64,000 nt of DNA from assembly GCA_963809205.1 (NCBI GenBank), contig CAWEIS010000028.1:124001-188000 (forward strand). Direction: 5' to 3'. Shown here one piece after another: positions 16,812-25,426 of this stretch. How positions within the stretch are numbered: the first letter of the stretch is position 1; each line of letters starts with the position of its first letter. The notes beneath the pieces are model-generated. The model did no database searches. It was not told the DNA's origin and saw nothing but the letters and a program-made list of their open reading frames with translations. The position numbers were made by a program, and so were the translations under genes. The DNA comes from DATLLN01 sp963809205. Lineage in GTDB: Bacteria > Actinomycetota > Thermoleophilia > Gaiellales > JAICJC01.

Positions 16812-17030
16812 ATGCTGATCGCCGCTGGACTGCTCCTGATCCTGGGATGTATGGCCGCCAGCGTCCTCACCGCCAGTCTGGCTCGCATCGCGGCTCGAGC
16901 AGACGACGTTCGTCAGGAACGACAACGGCCGGCGCAGGTCGCTCGACGGCGCCCACCGCAAGATCGCGCGTGGGAGTTGGCCGGGAGTTCGTCGACGTCG
17001 ACCGCCCTGCCGCGCGACCCAGCGGCTTAG
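16812..17030 (+). CDS. Small single-TM protein, hypothetical
   Basis: A 72-residue frame with a convincing hydrophobic N-terminal segment ('LIAAGLLLILGCMAASVLTASLA') followed by a basic, Arg/Gln-rich tail. There is no clear ribosome-binding site. It is not recognised as any family. It follows the Rho-N-tailed protein in the same direction, with a GC-rich gap containing the near-repeat ACCGGATCCTCACCGGATCT. Its reality rests on the TM segment and codon pattern alone. Confidence 0.4.
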   Translation: MLIAAGLLLILGCMAASVLTASLARIAARADDVRQERQRPAQVARRRPPQDRAWELAGSSSTSTALPRDPAA

Positions 17031-17066
17031 GGTCGTACGACTACGGTTTCGCACATGGAAACGGTG

Positions 17067-17100
17067 TGCGTCGCCGCCGCCCCGGGACGGCGGCGACGCA
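17067..17100 (+). terminator. GC-rich hairpin, probable terminator
   Basis: A 13-bp perfect stem (TGCGTCGCCGCCG and complement) with an 8-nt loop lies in the 317-nt gene-free stretch between 17030 and 17348. No U-tract follows. Nothing else was recognised in that stretch. Confidence 0.5.
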
Positions 17101-17347
17101 CCGGTCACCGAGTGACGCAGTCTGGAGAACTCAATGAAGTCGACAGACCGCCGACACACCCAGGGAGCCGTTGGAGGGCTTCTACCACGTTCGCCTGGCA
17201 ATGTCCAGTAACGGGCGAGCCGGATGGACCCCCATCGAGCTGATCGAGGCGTGCGCCCTGCAATCCAACTCGACATGTTCTAGGGTGGTCGATACGCCCG
17301 ACGGCCCAGCGCCGGGCGGCTCCATCAGAACCCGGGGGGGTTACACG

Positions 17348-17536
17348 ATGCACGGCTCACCGCGAGAGGCCATCCCGCTGCGACTCCGCCTGCTCTGCGC
17401 ACACGGCGGACATCGATGGATCGACGAGACGCTCTCGGTGTACGAGGTCTCGTTGATCGGGCGCCGGTGCGCCCGCTGCGGCAAGTGGGAGACGAGGGCC
17501 GTGGGACCACCTTCGGCGAACGGCGCCGTCGGTTAG
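17348..17536 (+). CDS. Small zinc-ribbon-like protein, hypothetical
   Basis: A 62-residue protein from the ATG at 17348. It shows 'LLCAHGGHRW' followed about 20 residues later by 'RRCARCGKWE', giving Cys/His and Cys-X2-Cys pairs suitable for one zinc. The frame is open upstream to 17171, but the earlier part has no conserved look or ribosome-binding site. No family name can be given. It precedes the DUF1996 gene by 246 nt. Confidence 0.5.
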   Translation: MHGSPREAIPLRLRLLCAHGGHRWIDETLSVYEVSLIGRRCARCGKWETRAVGPPSANGAVG

Positions 17537-17782
17537 CCTGACCGATTCTCGCCGCGTCGCGCGCCTTCCGCAACGAATGTGAAATCCGTAAACTTTGCTG
17601 CCGGGACGTTAGAAGGCGCATGCCGATCCCGTAAGGATTGCCGGATTCGCTTGACCGGGCGGTAGCCGCGACATAGGACATGGGTGAACGACGGCCAGCG
17701 CCCGGCCACGACGTCAGTCGGCTGGGCGAAGCCGCACATTGACCGGCCCGACCTAGTCGCGGCCGGGGGGAGGTGCAGTTCC

Positions 17783-18622
17783 ATGCCCGTGTTCACGAAG
17801 ATGGTCGACGGCTGCGTCCGCAGCCGAATCCGGGTCCTGCTTGCGCTTTTCGCGCTCGGAGTGACCACACTTGCCATTTTGCCATCGACGGCTGGTGCAG
17901 CCGGCGGTGTCCTGCGTGTAACGTGTAACTACAGCAACTCGAAACAGGTCGATCCAATCGTGTCGTTTGGTCGGGCCACGTCGGCACATATGCACGATTT
18001 CTACGGCAACACCGGCGTCACGGCGAGCTCGACGCTATCGTCGCTGCTCTCGACCCCGTCGAATTGCCGGGGCGAGCCGCAGAATCACAGCGGCTACTGG
18101 GTGCCGACGATGTACCTACGCGGCCAGCCGGTGCACGCACCGAAGCTCGCCGTCTACTACTCCCGGTTCCCCGGTGGCCAGATCGCCGAGACGATCCCAC
18201 AGGGCTTGAGGATGGTCGCCGGCAATCATGACGCGACCGGGCCGCAGCCGATCGGCATCGTCAAATGGGACTGCCTGGGCAATCCACAGGCGCCGCTTCG
18301 CGCCGCTCCGTACAACTGCGCGCCGTATCACGCCACCGTCCAGGCGACGATCAAGTTCCCGAACTGCTGGAACGGCAAGGGGCTGACCACGTCGGACGTG
18401 GTCTACCCGGGCAAGCACGAGGTCTGTCCGTCCGGTTTCCCACACATCCTCCCGCACATCCGCGAGAGCATCGAGACGACCATCGTCAACCCGCTCAACG
18501 CCAACGGGTCGGTCGCCATCAGCTTCTCCAGCGGCCCGTACTACACCCTCCACGCCGACGTCTTCGAGGCTTGGGAGCAGTCGCGCATCAACTTCCTGCT
18601 CCACTCGAACGGCATCATCTAG
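17783..18622 (+). CDS. Secreted DUF1996 protein (copy 1)
   Basis: A 279-residue exported protein from the ATG at 17783, where AGGTG precedes the start. After the signal peptide ('VLLALFALGVTTLAILPSTAGA') the mature part begins 'LRVTCNYSNSKQVDPIV' and continues with 'SAHMHDFYGNTGV', 'SGYWVPTMYLRG', 'VKWDCLG', 'IKFPNCWNG' and 'LPHIRESIET', the ordered conserved blocks of DUF1996. The family occurs in fungi and actinobacteria; conserved His, Asp and Cys suggest an enzyme or binding protein, but no activity is established. The second copy is at 55187-55984. Confidence 0.85.
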   Translation: MPVFTKMVDGCVRSRIRVLLALFALGVTTLAILPSTAGAAGGVLRVTCNYSNSKQVDPIVSFGRATSAHMHDFYGNTGVTASSTLSSLLSTPSNCRGEPQNHSGYWVPTMYLRGQPVHAPKLAVYYSRFPGGQIAETIPQGLRMVAGNHDATGPQPIGIVKWDCLGNPQAPLRAAPYNCAPYHATVQATIKFPNCWNGKGLTTSDVVYPGKHEVCPSGFPHILPHIRESIETTIVNPLNANGSVAISFSSGPYYTLHADVFEAWEQSRINFLLHSNGII

Positions 18623-18634
18623 AGTCGCTGACGA

Positions 18635-18670
18635 CGATGGGGCAGGCACCTCCGGGTGCCTGCCCCATCG
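18635..18670 (+). terminator. Strong hairpin terminator after the DUF1996 gene
   Basis: A 16-bp uninterrupted stem (CGATGGGGCAGGCACC and complement) encloses a TCCG tetraloop, 12 nt after the stop codon. The U-tract is missing, as in many high-GC actinobacterial terminators. Confidence 0.8.
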
Positions 18671-18751
18671 ATGCTGGTCGGCCGGGCTGTACCTTTCTGC
18701 CGGGTAACGGTATCGTGGTCTGCGGAGGTCTTGTAAGAAGGGAGATCGACG

Positions 18752-19585
18752 GTGCCTCGCGGACGGGCTCTGCGGTTAGTCGTGATCATCGTGATGTCGG
18801 GCCTGGCGTTGGTCCGACCCGCCACCGCAAGCGCCGATCCGATCGTCGTGATCGTGATGGAGAACCAGCCCTACGCGACGATCGTGGGGTCGCAGCAGGC
18901 GCCGTTCATCAACACCGTCATGATCGCACGCGGGACGCTGGCGACCAACTACGTCGCGAACATCAACGGCAGCCTGCGGAACTACTTCGCGATGACCTCG
19001 GGAATCACCAACAACAAGACCGCTCCGGCTTCCGAGAACCTGTTCCACCAGCTCCAGCAGCGCGGAATCACCTGGGCGGAGTACGAGGAGTCGATGCCCA
19101 CGCCGTGCTTCAAGGGCGGGCAGTCCGGCACCGTGCCTGGCGGCACCGACCCCCTCTACACGGTGCAGCACGATCCCGCGGTGAAATACACCAACATCCG
19201 GAACAATGCCGCCGTCTGTCAGGCGCATGTGCTGCCGTTCACCCGCTTCGACCCGGCCGGCATGCCGCAGTTCTCGTTCGTCGTTCCGAACCAGTGCAAC
19301 GACATGCACAGCCAGTGCGGCGGATCGAACGTCGCGCGGGGTGACAGCTGGTTGGCGTCGCACGTCCCGGCGATGGTTCAGCATGGCGCGACGGTCATCC
19401 TCACATGGGACGAGGGCACCCCGAAAGACGAGCACATCGTGACGGTCAAGTACGGCGCGGGCGAGTCCGCCGGCAGGGACGCGACGCGGTACTCGCACTT
19501 CGGTCTGCTGGCCGGCCTGGAGAACCACTATGGAGTGGGCCGCCTCAACGGCGCGACCAGTGCCACGCCACTCCCCGTGCCCTGA
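18752..19585 (+). CDS. Secreted PF04185-type phosphoesterase (copy 2)
   Basis: A 277-residue paralogue of the gene at 9973-10845. The GTG start follows AAGGGAG. A signal peptide ('RLVVIIVMSGLALVRPATASA'-like) leads into 'VIVMENQPYATIVGS', 'NYVANINGSLRNYFAMTSG', 'FVVPNQCNDMHS' and 'VILTWDEGTPKDE'. The metal-binding Glu/Asn, the NGS-containing nucleophile region and the C-terminal Asp are all kept, so it should be active. Two exported paralogues 8 kb apart, each beside an LCP-like gene, suggest the two modules were duplicated together. Confidence 0.83.
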   Translation: MPRGRALRLVVIIVMSGLALVRPATASADPIVVIVMENQPYATIVGSQQAPFINTVMIARGTLATNYVANINGSLRNYFAMTSGITNNKTAPASENLFHQLQQRGITWAEYEESMPTPCFKGGQSGTVPGGTDPLYTVQHDPAVKYTNIRNNAAVCQAHVLPFTRFDPAGMPQFSFVVPNQCNDMHSQCGGSNVARGDSWLASHVPAMVQHGATVILTWDEGTPKDEHIVTVKYGAGESAGRDATRYSHFGLLAGLENHYGVGRLNGATSATPLPVP

Positions 19586-19666
19586 CCGGGCTCGGTTGCC
19601 GCCGCCTACGGGATGGTTGCCGGGAACACTTGACCGACTATCCCCGGTCTGGAAGTATTCGGCCCT

Positions 19667-21214
19667 GTGGGGGTGCGTAGCGTCATTGGACGCGTGGCTC
19701 TCGTGCTCGCAATCGTTGTGCTCACCGCAGGCGCCGCCGCGCTGGCGTGGGCGCTATGGCAGTACGAGCAGTTGTCGGGTGCCGCGGGCCAGGCTCAGGC
19801 CCGCCTCCCGAGCGTCATCGAGAGCAACCTGAGCAAGGCCGGCCCGACCGCGGATACGCCACAGGTGATCCTCGTGCGCGGCTACGGCGGCCTCGCGACG
19901 GGCAGCATGCTGCTCTTCCGCAGCGACCCCACTCGTGACGAGATCTCGTTCCTCACGGTGCCACGCCGGTTATCGGGAGCCCCCTACTCCACCGACCGTC
20001 CCGACGCAGCGGCGATCGCCCGGTTGATCGACCTGCTCAACCGCTCGGCCGGCGTCAGCGTACAGCACGTCGCGCTCCTGGACTTCTCCGGCATCAGCGG
20101 CATCGTCGATGCACTGGGCGGAATCACCGTCGCAAATCCCGCACCGTTCAACGTGCTCCTGGACGACACGCGCTACGTCCGCTTCCCGGCCGGTCAGGTG
20201 GAACTCAACGGGGCCCGCACCGCCGCGTACCTGTCGATCCAGCCCACCACGGAGTCCGAGCGAGCGCTCCGCGAGGCGAACGAGCTGCGGGTTCTGCAGG
20301 CGGTGGTGAACAACCTCATCCGGCCGTCGGATATCACCCACCTCACCAGCACAGCCGGGGAGGTCGCCAAGAAGACGGAGACCGACCTCACGACATCGGA
20401 CATCATCGGCCTCGTCGCCGTTCGCGTACATGCCACGCGCGTCGTCAACTGCAATCTCTCCCGGGCGAGCTCGTTCTCCCAGGGCGATTCCAGTTCGGCT
20501 GTGGCGGTCTTCCAGGCGAAGGCCGGCACGTCGCCCTTCTGCTCCGCGAACTCTGTGACCCCCATCGCCAGTGCGGCGATCCTCGAGGTCGGCGCAAAAG
20601 CCGTCAGCCGGTACGGAGCGTACGTGTTCATCGTCAACCTGGTTGTCGTTCTCCTCGTGATTGCGGCAGCGCTATGGCTTTTGATCCGGCGGCGATCGCC
20701 TGGCGAACACGAGCCGGCACCGGCAGGGCCGGGTTTGGCAGCCCGCACCTTCGATCGGTTCGCCGACTCGTGGGATCTCTGGCGCTGGCGACGCCGCAGC
20801 CCGTACTCGACAAAGCCGCCGCGAGCCCCGATCGGGGACGCCGTCCTCGACCGCGTCGACCGGGTCCGATTCGCCTTCCGCCGGGGTCCGAGCCAGCGTC
20901 GAGGCGCACCGCGGATCCCCGCGGCGCCGACGCCGGCTCAGATCGATCGGCTGCGACCGGCTCCCGGCACGGGCGCGCCGGCGGCACCGGCCGAGTCCCT
21001 CCAGGCACCTACGGGCATCCTCCCCACACCACCCCCCGAGACGGCGCCGACGGATCGCGTGGATCTGGTGGTGGCGCTGCGGAACGAAGGTCTGTCGTAT
21101 CGCCAGATCTCGGAGCGGCTGACGAACGATTTCGGCATGCCGGTCTCGCCGACGACCGCGCGCCGTCTCTGGCGGCGGCGGGTGACGGCGGGACCGGATG
21201 GTTCGAACGAGTAG
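19667..21214 (+). CDS. LCP-like transmembrane protein with C-terminal helix-turn-helix
   Basis: A 515-residue protein with a TM at about 9-30 and an extracellular LCP-like domain (about 55-240) containing 'VILVRGYGG', 'SFLTVPRRL', 'GIVDALGGITVANP', 'LNGARTAAYLS' and 'ELRVLQAVVNNLI'. A second TM follows (about 320-342, 'IVNLVVVLLVIAAALWLLI'), then a 170-residue Arg/Pro-rich tail ending in 'VALRNEGLSYRQISERL' and 'PVSPTTARRLWRRR'. That last block has the pattern of a recombinase/resolvase-type HTH. Active-site residues usual in LCP enzymes (Asp after Pro-Arg, Arg after the Tyr of 'YvR', and Arg-Gln) are missing. It looks more like a membrane-bound sensor or regulator than a glycopolymer ligase; this is inference. 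Confidence 0.75.
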   Translation: MGVRSVIGRVALVLAIVVLTAGAAALAWALWQYEQLSGAAGQAQARLPSVIESNLSKAGPTADTPQVILVRGYGGLATGSMLLFRSDPTRDEISFLTVPRRLSGAPYSTDRPDAAAIARLIDLLNRSAGVSVQHVALLDFSGISGIVDALGGITVANPAPFNVLLDDTRYVRFPAGQVELNGARTAAYLSIQPTTESERALREANELRVLQAVVNNLIRPSDITHLTSTAGEVAKKTETDLTTSDIIGLVAVRVHATRVVNCNLSRASSFSQGDSSSAVAVFQAKAGTSPFCSANSVTPIASAAILEVGAKAVSRYGAYVFIVNLVVVLLVIAAALWLLIRRRSPGEHEPAPAGPGLAARTFDRFADSWDLWRWRRRSPYSTKPPRAPIGDAVLDRVDRVRFAFRRGPSQRRGAPRIPAAPTPAQIDRLRPAPGTGAPAAPAESLQAPTGILPTPPPETAPTDRVDLVVALRNEGLSYRQISERLTNDFGMPVSPTTARRLWRRRVTAGPDGSNE

Positions 21215-21359
21215 CACGACCGGCCTCGGAACTGGACAACCCGCGTCCGGCCCACGGGCCGATACGGCGCCTCACGGAGAGAGGGCTGTGACGTCCATCC
21301 GGGACTGGGTGTCCGCTTTCTCACTACGCTCGAACCCGCGGTAGACTCGATGACGGAGT

Positions 21360-21731
21360 ATGCGACGCATCTTCCTCTTCCTGGGAATCACGCTTGGTGT
21401 CGCGCTGGTCTTGGCGGAACACCGACGCTCCAGTAACCGGTCCTCCTGGCCCGCACGGAGCTCTCGTCCCTCACCGCCTCGCATCGCGACGGAAGACGCG
21501 GAGCCAGACACGTCGCCGCCGAAGCTATACGCGCACCGCGCCGGCGGCCGGTCGGACGTCCGCACAAGCGATCCGGAGCTCACCGGCCTGCCCCGCCAGG
21601 CACTGTTCGAGATCGGCCGCGATCTTGGCATCGACCTCCGCGACCTGATCGTCATGCGAAGCGACCAGCTGATCGGGGCGATCCGCGAGGTCGGGACTCC
21701 CCGGCCGAGCGGTGCAGATCCGAGCACCTAG
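21360..21731 (+). CDS. Membrane-anchored protein with a Rho-N/SAP-like C-terminal motif (copy 2)
   Basis: A 123-residue protein with an N-terminal hydrophobic segment ('IFLFLGITLGVALVLA'), a basic disordered middle and a C-terminal motif 'LPRQALFEIGRDLGIDLRDL' plus 'RSDQLIGAI'. The tail aligns by eye with that of the protein at 16218-16688 (Pro-Arg-Gln-X-Leu-Phe, then a short loop and Leu-Ile-X-Ala-Ile). A TAGACT hexamer ends 12 nt before the ATG, so the leader is very short. It lies 145 nt after the LCP-HTH gene on the same strand. The function is unknown. Confidence 0.6.
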   Translation: MRRIFLFLGITLGVALVLAEHRRSSNRSSWPARSSRPSPPRIATEDAEPDTSPPKLYAHRAGGRSDVRTSDPELTGLPRQALFEIGRDLGIDLRDLIVMRSDQLIGAIREVGTPRPSGADPST

Positions 21732-21941
21732 GGCCGCCGCCCGGGGCGTGAGCTTGACCGTTCAGCGGCTGCCCCGGAGAATTGGGCGTGTCGCAGTAGG
21801 CTGTCCCGCGCACAGACGCCGGAGGAGGGCTGGTCGTAATGACCTCGATTGGATGGTGAGCGGATGGACGCCGCCCGGCGCCGCTCACTGGATGGCGATG
21901 ACCGCTCCGTGGCGACGCTCGCGCCGGATTGAGGGATCGCC

Positions 21942-23318
21942 GTGAGCACGGCGGGCGGCCAGGCGCCGCCCGTGGTGTCCCCGGGGGCTCAGATCCGGCG
22001 CAAGATCCTGCGGGGCAGCGCCTGGGTGTTCGCCGGCAGGATGGGGTCGATCGTGATCGGGTTGGCGATCAACGCACTGCTCGCGCGACTCCTGAGCCGG
22101 GACGGACTGGGTGGGTACTTCGTCGCGTCCTCAATGGTGATGATCGGCTCCACGCTTGCCTGTCTGGGCATGAACAAGACCGTCGTGCGCCTGGTGGCCG
22201 GCTCCCTCGCCGTGAACCGAGCCGGCCGGGCCGAGGACGCGATCCGCATCACCTTCGCCGTGGGCACGGCCAGCGCCCTGCTGCTCGCCACCGTGCTGGC
22301 ACTGGGGCCAGGCCGTGCCCTGGCCACGCACCTCTTCGGATCCAGCGTGGTCGCCGATGCGATGCCGTTCGTCGCGGGCTGGCTGGCGGCGATGACCCTG
22401 CAAACGCTGGTGGCCGAAACCTACCGCGGCCTCAAGCGGTTCAGGGCGGCAACGCTGTTCTCGGGGCTGATCGTCGATGTCTTCTCCCTCGCGGTCTTCG
22501 GCACACTTTGGCTGCAGAACGCACACCCGTCGCTTTCCGAGGTGCTGTTCATCATGCTCGTGGTGACGGCGTTGCCGGCGGTGTACGGAGTGATTCGGAT
22601 CCTGCTCAAGCTCCCGAGGATGCGACGGGGAGGTGGCTTCACAGATACCCGGGAGGTGCTCGGGATCTCCCTGCCCTTGCTGATCGTGAGCCTGTCGGCG
22701 TTCTTCGTGGGGACGGGAGTGGATATCTGGGTGGTCGGCTACTTCGAACCGATCGACCAGGTCGCACTCTACGGCGCGGCTGCGAAGCTGATGTTCATCG
22801 TCTCGACGCCGCTGATCATCGTCTCGCAAGTGGTCCCACCGATCATCGCCCAGCTCCACGAGCAGCGCCGCCATCCGGAGCTCGAGCACGCACTCCGCGC
22901 GACCGCGACCTTGACCGGCTTGCCCGCGGCCGCCGCGCTGATCGTGCTGATGGCCGGCGGCGCCTGGGTGCTCGAGCTGGTGTACGGCAGCGCGTTCTTC
23001 CGGCAGGCGAGCACGGTGCTCGTGATCCTCGGCTGCGCCCGCCTCTATGCGGTGCTCACCGGCTCGTGCGGCGTCGCCCTGACGATGACCGGTCATCAGC
23101 GGCTGATGATGAACATCACGCTGCTTTCAGCCGCGGTCAGCTTCGGCCTGGAGGTGTTGCTCGTGCAGCCGTTCGGCATCATCGGCGTCGCGTGCGCCAC
23201 CTGTGCAGCCCAGATCCTCCAGAACACCATGCAGCTTCTGATGACCAAACGGGCGCTCGGCATCTGGACCCACGCCGAGCTCTCGTTTCGTCCGGTGCGG
23301 GAGCTGATCGGCCGCTGA
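21942..23318 (+). CDS. Polysaccharide flippase, MATE/Wzx superfamily
   Basis: An integral membrane protein of 458 residues with about 12-14 hydrophobic helices. It starts with a cytosolic 'QIRRKILRGSAWVFAGRMGSI' segment and helix, typical of Wzx-type lipid-linked oligosaccharide flippases, and continues with 'INALLARLLSRDGLGGYFVA' and a central charged loop. It would move polyprenyl-linked repeat units across the membrane. It opens the first exopolysaccharide region and is separated from the BY-kinase gene by 455 nt. A decayed second flippase gene is at 34529-36060. Confidence 0.85.
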   Translation: MSTAGGQAPPVVSPGAQIRRKILRGSAWVFAGRMGSIVIGLAINALLARLLSRDGLGGYFVASSMVMIGSTLACLGMNKTVVRLVAGSLAVNRAGRAEDAIRITFAVGTASALLLATVLALGPGRALATHLFGSSVVADAMPFVAGWLAAMTLQTLVAETYRGLKRFRAATLFSGLIVDVFSLAVFGTLWLQNAHPSLSEVLFIMLVVTALPAVYGVIRILLKLPRMRRGGGFTDTREVLGISLPLLIVSLSAFFVGTGVDIWVVGYFEPIDQVALYGAAAKLMFIVSTPLIIVSQVVPPIIAQLHEQRRHPELEHALRATATLTGLPAAAALIVLMAGGAWVLELVYGSAFFRQASTVLVILGCARLYAVLTGSCGVALTMTGHQRLMMNITLLSAAVSFGLEVLLVQPFGIIGVACATCAAQILQNTMQLLMTKRALGIWTHAELSFRPVRELIGR

Positions 23319-23773
23319 TCAGATCGCCGGCGACCGCGGCTCGGCCACGGCAGTCGGCGCGACGTGTTCCCGCGATCCCAGCTGGGTAGTGGGCGAAGCT
23401 CCGGCGTTGTCAGATCACTGCGACACACGCGAATCGCTGATGGCGACAGGGTGTCGGCTGCGAGTAATCGGGCGTTATGCGCAGGATTGCCCTTGTGCGA
23501 GATCGGACTGGCGAATGACTGGCGTGCTCGGTCGAGTCTCGCTACCCTACGACGACGTTCGAAGTGGTCAGCAACCAGTCGGACTGCCGTCTTTGCCGTG
23601 ATGGGTGTCTGCCAGTTGGGAGGATCGCGGCCGGGGTCTCATGGGGCTCCGAACGCGGTACCACGCGTCGTCGTGCATCCGTGTTTGACAGGAGCGTCGG
23701 AGAACGGTATTCAAGTCCGGTCGGCGTGAAGGTGGGGTCTCTGGCGCCCCACGCGTACGAGAGGACAACCTAG
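23319..23773. other. 455-nt stretch without a recognised gene
   Basis: Short frames here have no family resemblance or ribosome-binding sites. The only support is for a promoter near its right end (23685-23713) that would drive the exopolysaccharide operon. Confidence 0.5.
23685..23713 (+). promoter_or_regulatory. Promoter candidate of the exopolysaccharide operon
   Basis: A perfect TTGACA -35, 17 nt, then TATTCA. The predicted leader is about 54 nt to the GTG of the Wzz/BY-kinase gene. Confidence 0.55.
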
Positions 23774-25387
23774 GTGGAGACACCTCGGCACGGAACCGCG
23801 ACGTCCCTCGCGGGGTATCTCGGCATCATCAGACGGCGGTGGCTCCTGGTCCTGATCCCGCTGCTCATCGTGCCACTCGCGGCGGTCGGGTTTTCGATGC
23901 GGCAGCAGAAGCTGTTTCAGGCCACGACCAAGGTGCTGATCACCAACCCTGTCCCCGTCCAGAACGTGACGCAGACGAACGTGCCGACCGACCCGACCCG
24001 ACGCAGCGCCACCGAGGTCGACGTCGCGACCGTGCCCGAGGTCGCCCAGCGGACGCTGGACGGCGTCGGACTGCACGATCGGTCGGCCCTCGATCTGCTG
24101 AGTGAGACGTCGGTGTCGGCGGCGTCAGACGCGGACATCCTCAACTTCTCGGTCACCGATCCGCGGCCAGGCGTCGCGAAGCGCCTGGTGAACGAGTACG
24201 CCAAGCAGTACATCGCCTATCGCAAGGAGCTCGACACCCAGGTCGTCCGCGGCATGGTCGGCGACCTGCGAACGAGGATCGACCAGCTCCAGCGGACGAT
24301 CGATGGACAGGCGAGTCCGGATCCGTCGCTCCGCGAACAGCTGCGGAGCCTGCTGGACAGCGAACAGAACCTGCAGACCCTCGAGCAGCTGCAGGGGGGA
24401 ACGCTGTTCATCATCCGCCCGGCCGCCGATGCCTCGCAGGTGCAGCCGAGGACAGTCCGGAACGCGCTGATCGGGGTCGTGCTGGGTCTGATAGCCGGCC
24501 TGGGCCTGGCGTTCCTCGCGCACGCCCTTGATACGCGCGTGCGGAGCGCGGAAGAGGTCACGCAGAGTCTCGGCCTGCCGCTGCTCGGCCGCGTCCCGGC
24601 ACCACCCGCAAGCCTCGCGCGAAAGAACCGGCTGGCAATGCTCGCGAAGACGCAGCATTCCCATGCGGAGTCGTACCGGACGCTCCGCACCGCGTTCGAC
24701 CTGGCCAACCTCCGGCTCGGGGCGAAGACGGTGATCGTCACCAGCGCCCTCGACCGTGAGGGCAAGTCGACCACGCTCGCCAACCTGGCCATCGCCCTCG
24801 CCCGCTCGGGCCGCAGCGTGGCCCTGGTCGACCTCGATCTGCGGCGACCGCGGGTCGCCGCGTTCTTCGGTCTGGAAGGGCGTCCCGGAGTGACCGAGGT
24901 GGCGATCGGCGGCCTGTCACTCGATGATGCGCTGGCGCCGATCGCCATCGAAGCTCCGGCTTCGCCATCGGTGAACGGCCACGGTGAACTCGATCGGACA
25001 ACCGGTGGGCTGGACGTGCTGCCCTCGGGGTTGGTCCCGGGTGACGCGGCCGAGTTCCTTTCCACGCCGGAGCTGGCGGCGATCATGGCGGAACTTCGCG
25101 ACCGGTTCGACCTCGTGCTGGTCGATGCGCCGCCGATCCTGCCGGTCAGCGATGCGCTGACGCTGAGCGCGGAGGTCGACGCGATGCTGATCGTCGTGCG
25201 AGCCGGGGTCGTTCGGCGGAACGTGCTGGGTGAGCTGAGGCGCGTGCTCGACAGCGTGCCGACGGCGAAGCTGGGATTCGTACTGACGGGGACGGACATC
25301 GAGGACGGGTACGGATATGGAGCCGGGTACGGCTACGCCAGCGCGCCAGAGGCTGAACCGCGAACGCAGGAGAAGGTGCGAACGTAG
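23774..25387 (+). CDS. Chain-length determinant / BY-family tyrosine autokinase (copy 1)
   Basis: A 537-residue fusion. The Wzz part has TM1 (about 20-37), an extracellular helical region and TM2 (about 231-252, 'GVVLGLIAGLGLAFLAHAL'). It is followed by a cytosolic BY-kinase with Walker A 'SALDREGKSTT', Walker A' 'VALVDLDLRRP' and Walker B 'LVLVDAPP'. The C terminus carries a tyrosine cluster ('YGYGAGYGY') of the kind autophosphorylated in BY-kinases. It controls polymer length and export, with cycling of tyrosine phosphorylation. It is the promoter-proximal gene of an operon of tightly packed genes. Paralogues lie at 48130-50010 and 51527-52897. Confidence 0.93.
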   Translation: METPRHGTATSLAGYLGIIRRRWLLVLIPLLIVPLAAVGFSMRQQKLFQATTKVLITNPVPVQNVTQTNVPTDPTRRSATEVDVATVPEVAQRTLDGVGLHDRSALDLLSETSVSAASDADILNFSVTDPRPGVAKRLVNEYAKQYIAYRKELDTQVVRGMVGDLRTRIDQLQRTIDGQASPDPSLREQLRSLLDSEQNLQTLEQLQGGTLFIIRPAADASQVQPRTVRNALIGVVLGLIAGLGLAFLAHALDTRVRSAEEVTQSLGLPLLGRVPAPPASLARKNRLAMLAKTQHSHAESYRTLRTAFDLANLRLGAKTVIVTSALDREGKSTTLANLAIALARSGRSVALVDLDLRRPRVAAFFGLEGRPGVTEVAIGGLSLDDALAPIAIEAPASPSVNGHGELDRTTGGLDVLPSGLVPGDAAEFLSTPELAAIMAELRDRFDLVLVDAPPILPVSDALTLSAEVDAMLIVVRAGVVRRNVLGELRRVLDSVPTAKLGFVLTGTDIEDGYGYGAGYGYASAPEAEPRTQEKVRT

Positions 25388-25426
25388 AGACGCAGCAGGG
25401 CGCGCAGCGCCCATTGGTGGGGGTGT

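Noticed and set aside
25277..25350. Tandem DNA repeat at the BY-kinase end
   Set aside because: The apparent repeat is the Tyr-Gly codon pattern of the phosphorylation cluster, not a separate element.
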